Assembly (NCBI GenBank): GCA_037442205.1
Contig: JBBIQS010000055.1
Span: 1-54,300, forward strand
Direction of reading: 5' to 3'
Length of the DNA stretch: 54,300 bases
Source of the DNA: JBBIQS01 sp037442205
GTDB taxonomy: Bacteria > Myxococcota > Myxococcia > Myxococcales > UBA5297
The notes below the pieces were generated by a model. That model made no database searches and had not been told where the DNA came from. It saw nothing but the letters and a program-made list of their open reading frames with translations. Positions 15,852-27,252 of the stretch are shown in pieces. Every line of letters starts with the position of its first letter. The first letter of the stretch is position 1. The position numbers were made by a program, and so were the translations under genes.

Positions 15852-18800
15852 ATGCGCCTCAAGCACGCCGTCGTTCCGCTGACTCTTGCCGTTCTGTGTA
15901 GCTGTTCTCACGACATTGCCAGCCCGTCAGTCACCGCCGACAAGGTGAAGCCCGACCTGGTCTGCAACCAGCAGCTCACCACGCGGGTGCAGTTGTCGGG
16001 CGAGGGCTTCACTCCGATGCCCAGCGGCACCTACGCTGGCGCCAGGCTGCTGTTCCCGGCGGTCAAGCTGAGCCAGACCAGGACTCTCGGCGGTGCGGCG
16101 GCCAGCGGCGAGGTGGCGATCCCCGACGCCCCTGCCGCTCCCGAGGCGAGCCTGCTCCACTGGACCAGCGAGCAGCTGCTCTCCTTCGACGTCACCCCGG
16201 CGCTGGCGCTGCAGCCGGGCTTCTACGACATCACCGTCACCAACCCCGACGGCAAGACGGCGGCCACTTTCTCCTCGGGGCTGGCGGCGGTTCCCGCCCC
16301 GGTGCTGCTGTCGGCCGACCACACCCTGTTCTGCGACGCGCAGAGCTCGCGGACGGTCCAGCTGACTGGGACCGGGTTCCTCACCGTCGGCGGGGCGGTG
16401 CCCAACGTGAAGATCGGCTCGCGCGGCAACCAGGACTTCACCTCGGTCGTCGCCACTGGCTGCACCGCGCTGTCCGGCACCTTCGCCGAGGGCGCGGTCA
16501 GCACCTGCACCGGCCTGACGGTAGTCCTGCCCACCGGGCTCTTTCCGCCGGGCGACTACGGCGTCTCGGTGACCAATCCGGTGCCGGCGGCCTGCGCCAC
16601 CAGCGAGAGCCTCAACCTGCGCATCGTCCCACCGCCGACCCTGTCCGGCACCGACCGGGCCGGGCTCTGCGATGCCCAGGGCGCCCAGACCCTCAAGCTG
16701 ACCGGGACCGACTTCCTCAGGATCGGGCAGACCCTGCCCACCGTGCACATCGGCTCCAAGTCGAACGCCGACTTCACCTCGATCGAAGCGACCGGCTGCA
16801 CCGCCACCGGCTGGACGATCGCCGAGGGCCCGGTCAGCTCGTGCACCGGGCTGATCGTGGTGCTGCCCCAGGGGCTGCTCGCCGCTGGAACCTACCCGGT
16901 CTCGGTCGAAAACCCGCTGCCGGCGGGCTGTTCGTCCACCCAGACGATCGAGCTCAAGGTCGAGCCGCCGCCAGTGGTGACGAGCACGGTGCCGGCCTCG
17001 ATCTGCACTGGCGGGGGCAACCTGACCGTCAACGGCGAGAACTTCGTCCCGGGGGCCAGCGTGTCGCTGGTCGATCCGAGCGGCGCCAAGGCCCCCGTCG
17101 CCAGCACCACCACCGACGTCAACGCCGCCGGCACCAGCCTGACCGCCACCTTCCTGGCGGGCGGCTCCCTGGACGCGGTCTTCGACGTGGTGGTGGACAA
17201 CAACGACGGCTGCACCGACGTGGCCCCGCACAAGACGCTGACCGTGGTCGCCGGGCCGGTGGCCTTCTTCGCCGACCCCGAGGTCGTCTACAACGGCATC
17301 GCGACGCGGGTCACTGTCTACGTCACCAAGCTGGTCTGGCCCGCCGCCGGCAACCTGACGGCGAGGCTGATTCCGCACGGCGCCGCCGGGCCAGTCATCC
17401 CTCTCGATGGTCTGCCGGTCCCCGGCCATCCCAACCGCGTCCAGGTGATCATCCCCGCCGGCCAGGCTCCCGGCGCCTATGATCTGTCGGTGGCCGATTC
17501 CACCGGCTGCCCGGCGACCCTCGACAGCGCGATCACGGTAACCGACTCGACCTCGATCGCCTTGAAGAGCGTGACTCCGCCGTTTGCATACTCCGGCAGC
17601 GCCACCGCGGTCGTCGTCAAGCGCGACACGGCGGCGGGGGTCGGCAGCGCCGAGCCGTTCGTGGCGACTCCGCGCCTGTTCCTCAACCCGTTCGGCGCCT
17701 CCAATACCGATGTCGCCATCCAGCTGCAGTCGGTCTCCTTCGTCGACGCCGACACCCTCACTGCCGTGGTGCCCGCCAATCAGCCGGCCAGGCGCTACGA
17801 GCTGGTGGTGGTCAACCCGAACGGCAAGGTGGGGGTGTTGCCGTTGCCCGCGTTCTTCGAGGTGATGGCCTCGCCGCCGCCGGTGGTGAACTCGGTGACG
17901 CCGGCGTCGCTGCTCAACACCGGAACCAACACCCTCAAGATCGCCGGCACGAACTTCAGCGCCGGAGCGACCGCCTCGCTCAGCTGCCGCTCCGGCGGCG
18001 GGGCCGGCACCTCGCACACCGTGACCCTGGCCGGCAACCCGTCGTGCAGCGCGGGGGCGTGCACGGTCTCAGGGAGCGTGTCGGGGCTCGCCAACGGTGC
18101 CACCTGCGTGGTGCGGCTGACCAACGCCGACGGCTCGTACTCCGACTTCTCCGCGGTCGGCGTCACCGACACCCCGGGCAATCTCTCCAGCCAGGCGGCC
18201 GGGCAGGCTCTCGGGAAGGGACGCCGAGCGCCGGTCGCCGCTGCCGGCGACGCCACCGGAGCGGCGCGGTTCGTCTACGCCATCGGCGGGGACGGCGGCT
18301 CGGGCAGCGCGGGGGCGCCCTTCGCCGACATCGAGGTGGCGTCGGTGGACCCGTTCGGAACCATGGGTTCCTGGAGGCCTGCCCAGCGCTCCTCGCTGGG
18401 CACCGCGCGCGCCTTCGCCGGCTCGTCGACGGTGGGGCGCTACGTCTACGTCCACGGCGGCAGCGACGGCACCGCCGCGCTGGCCTCGGCCGAGCGGGCG
18501 ATGATCCTCGACCCTTCGGAAGTGCCGCACCTCGACATCGCCGACCTGGTCCCGGCCAACACCGGGCTCGACCCTGGCATCTGGCTGTACCGGGTGTCGG
18601 CGGTGTATGCCGATGCGGACCCCGACAACCCCGGCGGCGAGTCGCTGCCGAGCGAGGAGGTCATCGTCCGGGTGCCGGCCTTCGCCGGGCACAAGATTCA
18701 GGTCCTGCTGGCCTGGAGCCACCCGGTCGATTCGTTGGGCGCGGCGCTGCCGAACGTGGTCGGCTACGACATCTACCGCACCCCGGCGGTCAACGGGGGC

Positions 18801-19610
18801 TCGGGGGGGGAGGTCCTGATGACCACGGTGGGCGCCTCGGTGCTGACCTGGACCGACGACGGCACCGCCTCGGCGCAGACCCCGTCCCAGTCGCCGCTGC
18901 CGCTGGGCAGCCTGGGCAAGTGGACCCAGCTGCCGAACCTGGGGACCGCGCGCAAGGGACACGCCGCTGCCGCCGCCTTCGATCCCTCGGTCGCCGGCCG
19001 CTTCTACCTCTACGCCTTGGGCGGGGCGAGCGCGACCAATGGCATGCTGTCGAGCTACGAGTTCCTGCCGGTGACCATCAATCCGAACGGCCACCAGACG
19101 GTGGGGACGGCCTGGACCGCGGGGCAGAGGAGCCTGAGCGCCGGCCGCTGGCAGATCGGCGCCTGGGTGGCGGACCAGACCGTCTCGAGCTCGATCGCCG
19201 CCGGAACCTCCTACGTCTATGTCGGCGGCGGCCTGGGGAGCACGGGACCGGCAACCTTCGTCCACAATGTCGATGCTGGCCAGGTGGCGACCGGAGGCGA
19301 CCTGGGGACCTTCAGCGCCATGGACCAGTTTGGCTCCGACCTGGCTGGCTACAGCGCCAACACCGCCGCCGGCACGCTCTTCGCCTGGGGCGGTTCGGGC
19401 GCGGTTCCGGCCTCCGACGGACATTCGGCGGTGATCTCCGGTACCCCGCCGGCGCTGACCGCAGGGGCCTGGAACTCGGTGGGTGGCATCAACCTGGGCT
19501 CGGGCCGCTACCTCGCCGGCAGCACGGTGCAGAGCGCATTCTTCTTCGTGGTCGGCGGAGCCAACAACGGTGCCGGCGCGGACAACACCACCTTGTTGAT
19601 GGTCTGGTAG
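15852..19610 (+). CDS. Giant IPT/TIG-domain lipoprotein with kelch-like C-terminal region
   Basis: 1252 residues. The signal ends in VLCSCSH, so Cys18 is the likely lipidation site. Residues about 30-780 hold a chain of IPT/TIG immunoglobulin-like domains with the usual GTGF / GENF and V.NPDGK signatures. Two domains, about 155-265 and 268-375, are close repeats of each other, each with CDAQ, a CTGL(T/I)VVLP strand and a final Ala-Cys. Residues about 795-1252 carry kelch-like blades (FVYAIGGDGG, YVYVHGGSDG, FYLYALGG, YVYVGGGLG, LFAWGG, FFVVGGANN), interrupted by a fibronectin-like stretch near 890-985. Paired cysteines suggest disulfides outside the cytoplasm. Likely a cell-surface adhesin or carbohydrate-binding protein. 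The next gene starts 11 bases on and is surely co-transcribed. Confidence 0.82.
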   Translation: MRLKHAVVPLTLAVLCSCSHDIASPSVTADKVKPDLVCNQQLTTRVQLSGEGFTPMPSGTYAGARLLFPAVKLSQTRTLGGAAASGEVAIPDAPAAPEASLLHWTSEQLLSFDVTPALALQPGFYDITVTNPDGKTAATFSSGLAAVPAPVLLSADHTLFCDAQSSRTVQLTGTGFLTVGGAVPNVKIGSRGNQDFTSVVATGCTALSGTFAEGAVSTCTGLTVVLPTGLFPPGDYGVSVTNPVPAACATSESLNLRIVPPPTLSGTDRAGLCDAQGAQTLKLTGTDFLRIGQTLPTVHIGSKSNADFTSIEATGCTATGWTIAEGPVSSCTGLIVVLPQGLLAAGTYPVSVENPLPAGCSSTQTIELKVEPPPVVTSTVPASICTGGGNLTVNGENFVPGASVSLVDPSGAKAPVASTTTDVNAAGTSLTATFLAGGSLDAVFDVVVDNNDGCTDVAPHKTLTVVAGPVAFFADPEVVYNGIATRVTVYVTKLVWPAAGNLTARLIPHGAAGPVIPLDGLPVPGHPNRVQVIIPAGQAPGAYDLSVADSTGCPATLDSAITVTDSTSIALKSVTPPFAYSGSATAVVVKRDTAAGVGSAEPFVATPRLFLNPFGASNTDVAIQLQSVSFVDADTLTAVVPANQPARRYELVVVNPNGKVGVLPLPAFFEVMASPPPVVNSVTPASLLNTGTNTLKIAGTNFSAGATASLSCRSGGGAGTSHTVTLAGNPSCSAGACTVSGSVSGLANGATCVVRLTNADGSYSDFSAVGVTDTPGNLSSQAAGQALGKGRRAPVAAAGDATGAARFVYAIGGDGGSGSAGAPFADIEVASVDPFGTMGSWRPAQRSSLGTARAFAGSSTVGRYVYVHGGSDGTAALASAERAMILDPSEVPHLDIADLVPANTGLDPGIWLYRVSAVYADADPDNPGGESLPSEEVIVRVPAFAGHKIQVLLAWSHPVDSLGAALPNVVGYDIYRTPAVNGGSGGEVLMTTVGASVLTWTDDGTASAQTPSQSPLPLGSLGKWTQLPNLGTARKGHAAAAAFDPSVAGRFYLYALGGASATNGMLSSYEFLPVTINPNGHQTVGTAWTAGQRSLSAGRWQIGAWVADQTVSSSIAAGTSYVYVGGGLGSTGPATFVHNVDAGQVATGGDLGTFSAMDQFGSDLAGYSANTAAGTLFAWGGSGAVPASDGHSAVISGTPPALTAGAWNSVGGINLGSGRYLAGSTVQSAFFFVVGGANNGAGADNTTLLMVW

Positions 19611-19621
19611 GGAGGCCGCCG

Positions 19622-20467
19622 ATGAGACGAATCCTGATCATGCTCCTGGTTGTTGCGCTCCCGGTGGCGGCCTCGGCGGCAGAGCCGAAGGCCAAGGCGA
19701 AGGCCGGCAAAGCGGTGCCGGCGAAGGCCGAGGCGGCGAAGAAGACCGACGCGGCCGCTCCGGAGGCCGGCAAGGCTCCGGCCCCGGCGCCCGCGCCAGC
19801 TCCTGCACCCGCGCCGAAGCCGGAGGTGCGCACGGTCGAGGCGGTCGCCGCCGAATCGGCCAAACCTCCACCGCCGCCGCCGACGGTCCAGGCGAGCGCG
19901 GCTGCACAGGCCAAGGAGGAAGGGCTGGCCCTCCTGGCGGGACTGAATCTCGGCGGGCTCTTCCCGTTCAAGGCGCTGCGGCCGAGCGTCGGGGCCTCGC
20001 TGGATCTGGGGGTGGTGTTGCCGGTCGCCTCGCGCGGCGTCGCGCTGTTGGCGGGGCTGAGCTACGCGCAGCCGACTTCGAGTGGGACGGTGAGCGACCC
20101 GCGCGTGGACAGCGGCAGCTACGACTGGACCCTGACGCAGAGGCAGCTGACGGTCACCCCGACGGTGCTCTACCGGCTGACGGGGGCGTTCGAGCACGTG
20201 GTGCCCTACGCCGGGCTGGGCTTGCGAATCTCCATGCTGCAGCAGACCGTCAGCGGCTCTGCCAGCGGACAGCCGATCTCGCCGACGGTGGAGAAAGCGA
20301 CCCGCCTCGGCGTAGGCGGGCGCCTCGGGGCGGAGGTCGCGATCGGCCCGGGAGCGGTCACGGTCGAGGCCCAGTTCGACTGGGGCCAGATCGACACGGT
20401 GGCCGCGGGGGCCGGAACCAGCCTGTCGGGCGCGACCGCGACAGTGGGCTATCGGCTCCTCTTCTGA
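19622..20467 (+). CDS. Small outer-membrane beta-barrel protein with Ala/Pro/Lys-rich periplasmic linker
   Basis: 281 residues from the ATG at 19622 with a GGAGG site at 19611-19615. Signal peptide MRRILIMLLVVALPVAASA|AE. Residues about 22-98 form a Lys/Ala/Pro-rich disordered segment including an (AP) run. About 102-281 is an eight-strand-type barrel of OmpA/OmpW-like character (ALLAGLNLGGLFPF, VGASLDLGVVLP, VVPYAGLGLRIS, TVGYRLLF) ending in Phe. Located 11 bases downstream of the giant lipoprotein gene, hence probably its operon partner. The specific role is unknown. The longer reading through the upstream gene in this frame is an artefact of high GC. Confidence 0.75.
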   Translation: MRRILIMLLVVALPVAASAAEPKAKAKAGKAVPAKAEAAKKTDAAAPEAGKAPAPAPAPAPAPAPKPEVRTVEAVAAESAKPPPPPPTVQASAAAQAKEEGLALLAGLNLGGLFPFKALRPSVGASLDLGVVLPVASRGVALLAGLSYAQPTSSGTVSDPRVDSGSYDWTLTQRQLTVTPTVLYRLTGAFEHVVPYAGLGLRISMLQQTVSGSASGQPISPTVEKATRLGVGGRLGAEVAIGPGAVTVEAQFDWGQIDTVAAGAGTSLSGATATVGYRLLF

Positions 20468-20516
20468 ACGCCGAATCGGGCGACGCTTCGCCAACTGGGC
20501 ACGGTCGAAATGGAAG

Positions 20517-20547
20517 GGCGGCGGCCGGCCTCGCGCCGACCGCCGCC
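20517..20547. terminator. Hairpin between convergent genes
   Basis: A 13-bp stem with one mismatch (GGCGGCGGCCGGC against GCCGACCGCCGCC) and a 5-nt loop lies between the barrel gene stop (20467) and the fadJ stop (20570). It is followed on the plus strand by CACTTTCTCG, with few T residues, so it is a plausible but imperfect bidirectional terminator. Confidence 0.45.
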
Positions 20548-20569
20548 TCGCACTTTCTCGAGCTGTCGC

Positions 20570-22801
<2,232 letters not shown>

Positions 22802-22841
22802 GGGTAGCTCCTTGAAAGGTCTGAGAGGGAAGGAAACCGGG

Positions 22842-24146
22842 CTATTCGCGCTCGAGGATCATCGAGGCGCCCATGGCGCCGGCGGCGCAGATGGTCACCA
22901 GGGCGTACTGGCCGCCGCGGCGGTTGAGCTCGCGCAGGGCGGTGGTCACCATGCGGGCCCCGGTGGCGCCGAAGGGATGGCCCAGGGCGATCGACCCGCC
23001 GTTCAGGTTGAACTTCGCCATGTCGATCTCGCCGATGGCCTGGTCGCGTCCCAGCTTCTTCTTCGCCCACTCCTTGCTGGCGAAGGCCTGGACGTTGGAC
23101 AGCACCTGGGCGGCGAAGGCCTCGTGCATGTCGATCACGTCCATGTCCTTGAGGGTCAGCCCGGCGCGGTCGAGGGCGATTGGGGTGGCGTAGGAGGGGC
23201 CCATCAGCAGCTGCTCGTTGGGGTCGAGGGCGGCGAAGGCCCAGCTCTTGATGAACCCCAGCGGCTTGTAGCCCAGGGCCTTGGCCTTCTCCTCGCTCAT
23301 CAGCATCACCGCCGCCGCGCCGTCGGTCAGCGCCGAGGCGTTGCCGGCGGTGACGGTCCCGTACTTGCGGTCGAACACCGGCTTGAGCTGGGCCAGCGCC
23401 TCGAGGGTGGTGTCCTTGCGCACCAGGTTGTCCTCGCTGACCACGGCCGAGAACTTGGGAGGGGCCAGGGTGGCCATCACCTCGTCCTTGAGCTTGCCGG
23501 CCTCGATCGCCGCCACCGCCTTGCGGTGGCTCTCGTAGGCGATGCGGTCCTGGTCCTCGCGCTTGATGCCGTTCTCCTTGGCCATCTTCTCGGCCGAGTC
23601 GCCCATGGTCTGGCCGGTGGTCGGCTCCTTGATCGCCGGCGGGATGGGGGCCAGGTCCTTGACCGACAGCCCCTTGAAGGCGGCCAGCTTCTGCGGCACC
23701 GACTTGGCGCGGCTGGCGTTGACCAGGGCCTTGGCCAGGCGCTTGCCGGTGAAGAGCGGGGCGTCGGAGAGGCACTCGGCGCCGCCGGCGATGGCCACCT
23801 GGGAGTTGCCGAGCATGATGTCGCTGGAGGCGGTGGCGATGGCCTGCAGCGCTGTGGCGCAGGCGCGGCTGACGGTGTGGGCCTCGACCTTGCGCGGCAG
23901 GCCCGAGCGCAGCACCACCTCGCGGCCGATGAACAGCGCCAGCGGCGAGGGGACGACCTGGCCGAACACCACCTGGTCGATCTCTTTGGGATCGATCTCG
24001 CTGCGCTGCACCAGCTCGCTGACCACCGCGGTGCCCAGCTCGACTGCGGTCGAGTCGGCGAATCCGGTGCCCGACTTCACGAAGGGCGTGCGCAGCCCCA
24101 TCACGACGGCTACCCGGCGGCCGCCGCTGTTGTTCGTGGTGCCCAT
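22842..24146 (-). CDS. fadI: Acetyl-CoA C-acyltransferase (3-ketoacyl-CoA thiolase)
   Basis: 434 residues, matching FadI more than the shorter FadA. Active-site motifs: nucleophile Cys96 in SRACATALQAI, His390 in GHPFGATGARM and the second Cys near 420 in TICAAGAMG. Cleaves 3-ketoacyl-CoA with CoA to release acetyl-CoA, the last step of beta-oxidation. ATG at 24144-24146 with an AAAGGAG site. First gene of the operon with fadJ; the 330-bp gap upstream should carry the promoter. Confidence 0.93.
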   Translation of the reverse strand: MGTTNNSGGRRVAVVMGLRTPFVKSGTGFADSTAVELGTAVVSELVQRSEIDPKEIDQVVFGQVVPSPLALFIGREVVLRSGLPRKVEAHTVSRACATALQAIATASSDIMLGNSQVAIAGGAECLSDAPLFTGKRLAKALVNASRAKSVPQKLAAFKGLSVKDLAPIPPAIKEPTTGQTMGDSAEKMAKENGIKREDQDRIAYESHRKAVAAIEAGKLKDEVMATLAPPKFSAVVSEDNLVRKDTTLEALAQLKPVFDRKYGTVTAGNASALTDGAAAVMLMSEEKAKALGYKPLGFIKSWAFAALDPNEQLLMGPSYATPIALDRAGLTLKDMDVIDMHEAFAAQVLSNVQAFASKEWAKKKLGRDQAIGEIDMAKFNLNGGSIALGHPFGATGARMVTTALRELNRRGGQYALVTICAAGAMGASMILERE

Positions 24147-24478
24147 GGTCGCTCCTTTGGCGAGAGGTCAAAAAAAGCCCGGACAACGTAGTCCCCGTCA
24201 ACGCAATGCGTCAAGGGATGAAACCTGGGATTCGAGGCCGGGGGACGGAGGCTCGATCCGGGCGCTGATCGGCCGCCTTGCCGATCCGAATCCCGTTCCG
24301 CGTCGGCCGCAGGGAACGGCGAGCGCGGGACGGCGAAAGAGCTGTTGGGCCGGGCTTCGAAATGCCGAGCACTCGGCCGCCTCGGGACGAGCCGCCCAGC
24401 CTGGCCCGCACCTGTCCCCAGGAGTCGCCAAATTGCCGGCCGGGGCTCGACCGCGGAGGGGCGGGCCGGGGAGGAGCC
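24147..24478. other. Divergent intergenic region
   Basis: About 330 bases between divergent fadI and a membrane protein gene. Apart from the inverted repeat near 24201 and the ribosome site of the downstream gene, I see no structured element. Open frames through it are compositionally unlike coding sequence, with Pro/Arg/Ser-rich translations and no conserved pattern. Confidence 0.5.
24196..24211 (-). promoter_or_regulatory. Candidate operator and -35 element upstream of fadI
   Basis: ACGCAATGCGT at 24201-24211 is a perfect 5+1+5 inverted repeat. It overlaps a TTGACG hexamer on the minus strand (24196-24201), some 50-65 bases upstream of the fadI start. No convincing -10 was found at 16-18 bp, so this is a weak call. 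If real, it could bind a fatty-acid-responsive repressor. Confidence 0.25.
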
Positions 24479-25537
24479 TTGGAGGTAGCCGGTTCCATCG
24501 AGCGGGCGCCCGCCGTGTGGCTGAACGGGAGGGCGTGGGACCTGACCTGGCTGTTCGGCACCTCAATGGTGATCCCGGCGATGGTGCTCGGGGTGTGGGC
24601 TGGGGCGCCCAGCACGCTGGTCAACCTCGGGGTCACCGCGCTGATCGGCGGCCCGCACCTCTTCGCCACCTACACCGCCACCTACCTCGATCCCGGCTTC
24701 CGCCGCGCCCACCGCGCGCTGCTGGTGGCCGCCTCGCTGCTCGTGCCGGCGCTGGTCGTATTCTGGGGCCTCAAGAACCTGCAGATCCTGCTCAGCGGCT
24801 TCATCTTCCTGGCCTCGCTGCACGTGCTGCAGCAGGTGGCCTACCTGTGCACGCTCTACCGGGCGCGCGCCGGCAACCGGGAGGGCCCCTGGGCGCACCT
24901 GATCGACGCCGGGTTCCTGATGCTCAGCTTCTACCCGGTGGCGGCCTACAAGCTGGTCAACGGCCAGTTCAAGCTGGGCGAGGTGCCGATCCTCATCCCG
25001 AGCTTGGTGCGCATCCCGCTGACCTGGTGGGCGACGTCGATCCTCTTCGCGCTGTTCGCCATCGCCTGGGCGGCGCAGACCGTCTTTCAGGCGCGGCGGG
25101 GATTGCTCAACCGCCCCAAGGCGCTGCTGATCGGGGTGACCGCCGCGGTGGCCTTCGTGGTCCCGGCGCTGGAGCGCAGCGGGCGCCTGGAGCTGGTCTT
25201 CCAGGCGGTGAACGCCTGGCACAGCCTGCAGTACCTGGCCTTCCTGTGGCTGGTGCGCAAGGTGCGCTCCGACCACGGGCAGGCGGGATTCGCCGGCGCC
25301 CAGGCCCCGGTGCGCCGCTTCTACCTGCCGCTGCTTCTGGTGACTCTGGGGCTGCTGGCGGCGGTGCTGCTGGTGACCCGCCTCGACCCGCTCGGCCTCA
25401 GCTCCCAGCAGTACTACTTCACCATGGTGCTGAGCGTGCTGCTCGTCCACTACGCCCTCGACGCCTACCTGTTTGCCTTCTCGCTGCTCGGGGCCAAGGC
25501 CCACCCGCTGCCCTACGCCGCTCCGGCCCTGGCGTGA
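24479..25537 (+). CDS. Polytopic membrane protein with histidines inside several predicted helices
   Basis: 352 residues from a TTG at 24479 just after a GGGGAGGAG site; a GTG at 24515 is the main alternative, and both precede the first hydrophobic segment. About eight to ten transmembrane helices. Histidines recur in or next to the helices: GGPHLFATY, ASLHVLQQ, NAWHSLQYLAF and VHYALDAYLF, with aromatic and polar neighbours. Such spaced intramembrane histidines are reminiscent of membrane metalloenzymes, for example Brp/Blh carotene cleavage enzymes, but I do not recognise a named family. It sits 100 bases upstream of the FlgO/CsgG-like gene on the same strand. The function is open; an integral inner-membrane enzyme or transporter is the best guess. 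Confidence 0.72.
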   Translation: MEVAGSIERAPAVWLNGRAWDLTWLFGTSMVIPAMVLGVWAGAPSTLVNLGVTALIGGPHLFATYTATYLDPGFRRAHRALLVAASLLVPALVVFWGLKNLQILLSGFIFLASLHVLQQVAYLCTLYRARAGNREGPWAHLIDAGFLMLSFYPVAAYKLVNGQFKLGEVPILIPSLVRIPLTWWATSILFALFAIAWAAQTVFQARRGLLNRPKALLIGVTAAVAFVVPALERSGRLELVFQAVNAWHSLQYLAFLWLVRKVRSDHGQAGFAGAQAPVRRFYLPLLLVTLGLLAAVLLVTRLDPLGLSSQQYYFTMVLSVLLVHYALDAYLFAFSLLGAKAHPLPYAAPALA

Positions 25538-25637
25538 GGCCCGTCACAACCCGAAAAAAAAACGGACTGACCGCTTCGCCTTGAAGGGTTGTTTCGCGTA
25601 CATTTCCCGGAACTGGATGCGGCGCGGGGAATCGCAC

Positions 25638-27089
25638 ATGAACCTTCGAGTGGTCGTTCTTGCCATGTTGGCGCTGGCGCAGCCCGGGTTGGCGTGGGCC
25701 GCGGACAATCTGGGCGACGCAGCTGCCTCTGCCGGCAAGGATTTGGCGCGGGGGCTCGCCGCGGCCCACACCGGCAAGATCAAGGTGACCACGGTGGCGC
25801 TCCCCGCCTTCCAGGAGGTCGGGCCGGCGGCGGCGGGGTGGGGCGCCAAGGCGGCGCAGGCCTTCGGGGCCGCGCTCGCCGAGAGCGCCAAGCTGACCAC
25901 TGTGGCCGTCGACTCGGACAAGGCCAAGGGCAAGCCGGGAGAGATCGCCAAGAGCACCGGCGCGCAGGCCACGTTGGTGGGCGAGGTGCAGGACACCGGT
26001 GACAAGCTCACCGTCTCCGCCCGGCTGGTGTTCGCCATCACCGGGGCGGTGCTGGCTACCTCGCGTCAGGCCTTCCCGGTCCCGGCCAAGCCGGCGCCGG
26101 CGGCCGAGGCTCCCAAGGCGGCTCCGGCCCCAGCTCCCGAGCCCGCGCCCGCGCTGGCCAAGGCCGGAGCGGTGGAGTCGGACAGCGTCGAGGTGGCGAT
26201 CCGCAAGCTGTCGGATCGGCTGGCAGACGGCTTCGGCAAGATGCCCGGCAACTCCCGCTACCGGCGGCTGGCGGTGGTGCCGTTCAACGACCTGGGCGAA
26301 CAGGCCAAGAAGCGGCAGATCGGGGCCATCGTCACCTCGGAGATCGCCACCGATTTGCGCAGGGATCACGGCATCCTGCTGGTGGAGCGGGCGCAGCTGG
26401 GCGAGATCATCACCGAGAAGAAGCAGATGGCGCTCCTGGGCGACGACACCAGCGCCACCACCGATCTCGGCAAGCTGGCCGACGCGCAAGCGCTGATCAT
26501 CGGCTCGGTGGGCGACGCCGGCGATCGCTACCTGGTGAACGCCCGGGTGGTGTCGACCGAGGATGGCAAGACGCTGGCCGCCGAGTCGACCTCGGTGCCG
26601 GCGGCGAAGATGGTGGCGCTGGCCAGCGAGGCGGTGGTGCTGCGCTCCAAGTCGGCGGCGGTGTTCCGCAGCGTGCTGATCCCGGGCTGGGGCCAGTTCT
26701 ACAACCGGCAGGAGTGGAAGGGCTGGCTGTTCCTGGGCGGCGAAGCGGCGTTGCTCGGCACGGCGCTGGGGTTCCATCTGGCGGGCAATACCGCCGCCAG
26801 CGCCTACTCCAACACCACCACCGCCTCGGCGCTGAGCGCCACCGGCAGCACCCCCTCGACCGAAGCGACCCGGCTCTACAACCAGGCGGTGAGCCGCTAC
26901 TCCACCCGGAACACTGTGCTCTACGTGGCCGCCGGGGTGTGGGCGCTCAACATCATCGACGCCTTCGCTTCGGGGACCGACGGCCAGGCGATGCTCTCCG
27001 GTGGAGTGAGCAGCCGCGAGCGCAAGTTCACGCCGCTGGTCTCCGCGGGGCCGTCGGGCGGAATGCTGGGCGCCGCCTGGCGCTGGTAG
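25638..27089 (+). CDS. Double FlgO/CsgG-like protein with C-terminal DUF5683-type membrane domain
   Basis: 483 residues from the ATG at 25638; signal peptide cleaved near AWA|ADN. Residues about 45-145 form one FlgO/CsgG-like alpha/beta domain (IKVTTVALPAFQEV, ATLVGEVQDTGDKLTVSARLV). A Pro/Ala linker follows, then a second and clearer copy at about 190-315 (RRLAVVPFNDLGE, VTSEIATDLRRDHGILLVER, ALIIGSVGDAGDRYLVNARVV). The C-terminus has SVLIPGWGQFYNRQEWKGW and a hydrophobic stretch, the DUF5683 signature, then a second hydrophobic segment (VLYVAAGVWALNIIDAF). CsgG-type proteins form outer-membrane pores or act as periplasmic accessory proteins; FlgO is linked to flagellar outer-membrane structures. 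Here a periplasmic domain tethered to membrane is likely. Probably involved in envelope assembly, not proven. Confidence 0.75.
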   Translation: MNLRVVVLAMLALAQPGLAWAADNLGDAAASAGKDLARGLAAAHTGKIKVTTVALPAFQEVGPAAAGWGAKAAQAFGAALAESAKLTTVAVDSDKAKGKPGEIAKSTGAQATLVGEVQDTGDKLTVSARLVFAITGAVLATSRQAFPVPAKPAPAAEAPKAAPAPAPEPAPALAKAGAVESDSVEVAIRKLSDRLADGFGKMPGNSRYRRLAVVPFNDLGEQAKKRQIGAIVTSEIATDLRRDHGILLVERAQLGEIITEKKQMALLGDDTSATTDLGKLADAQALIIGSVGDAGDRYLVNARVVSTEDGKTLAAESTSVPAAKMVALASEAVVLRSKSAAVFRSVLIPGWGQFYNRQEWKGWLFLGGEAALLGTALGFHLAGNTAASAYSNTTTASALSATGSTPSTEATRLYNQAVSRYSTRNTVLYVAAGVWALNIIDAFASGTDGQAMLSGGVSSRERKFTPLVSAGPSGGMLGAAWRW

Positions 27090-27252
27090 CGCCGAGCTGA
27101 ATCGACTTTCGGCGGCGCGCACTCCGGGGCCCGGTGGCGGCGAGCTCAGCGCGGCATTCGCGTTCTAGGCCAGGGCCTTCTCTGGGCCGCATGTGCGAGA
27201 CTCGCCCGCCGAGACAGGCGTTCGTGTCACTTTCGATCCTCTGGAGACGCCG

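Noticed and set aside
15927..18017. Minus-strand open frame under the IPT lipoprotein
   Set aside because: Arg/Gly/His-rich shadow with no ribosome site or known fold.
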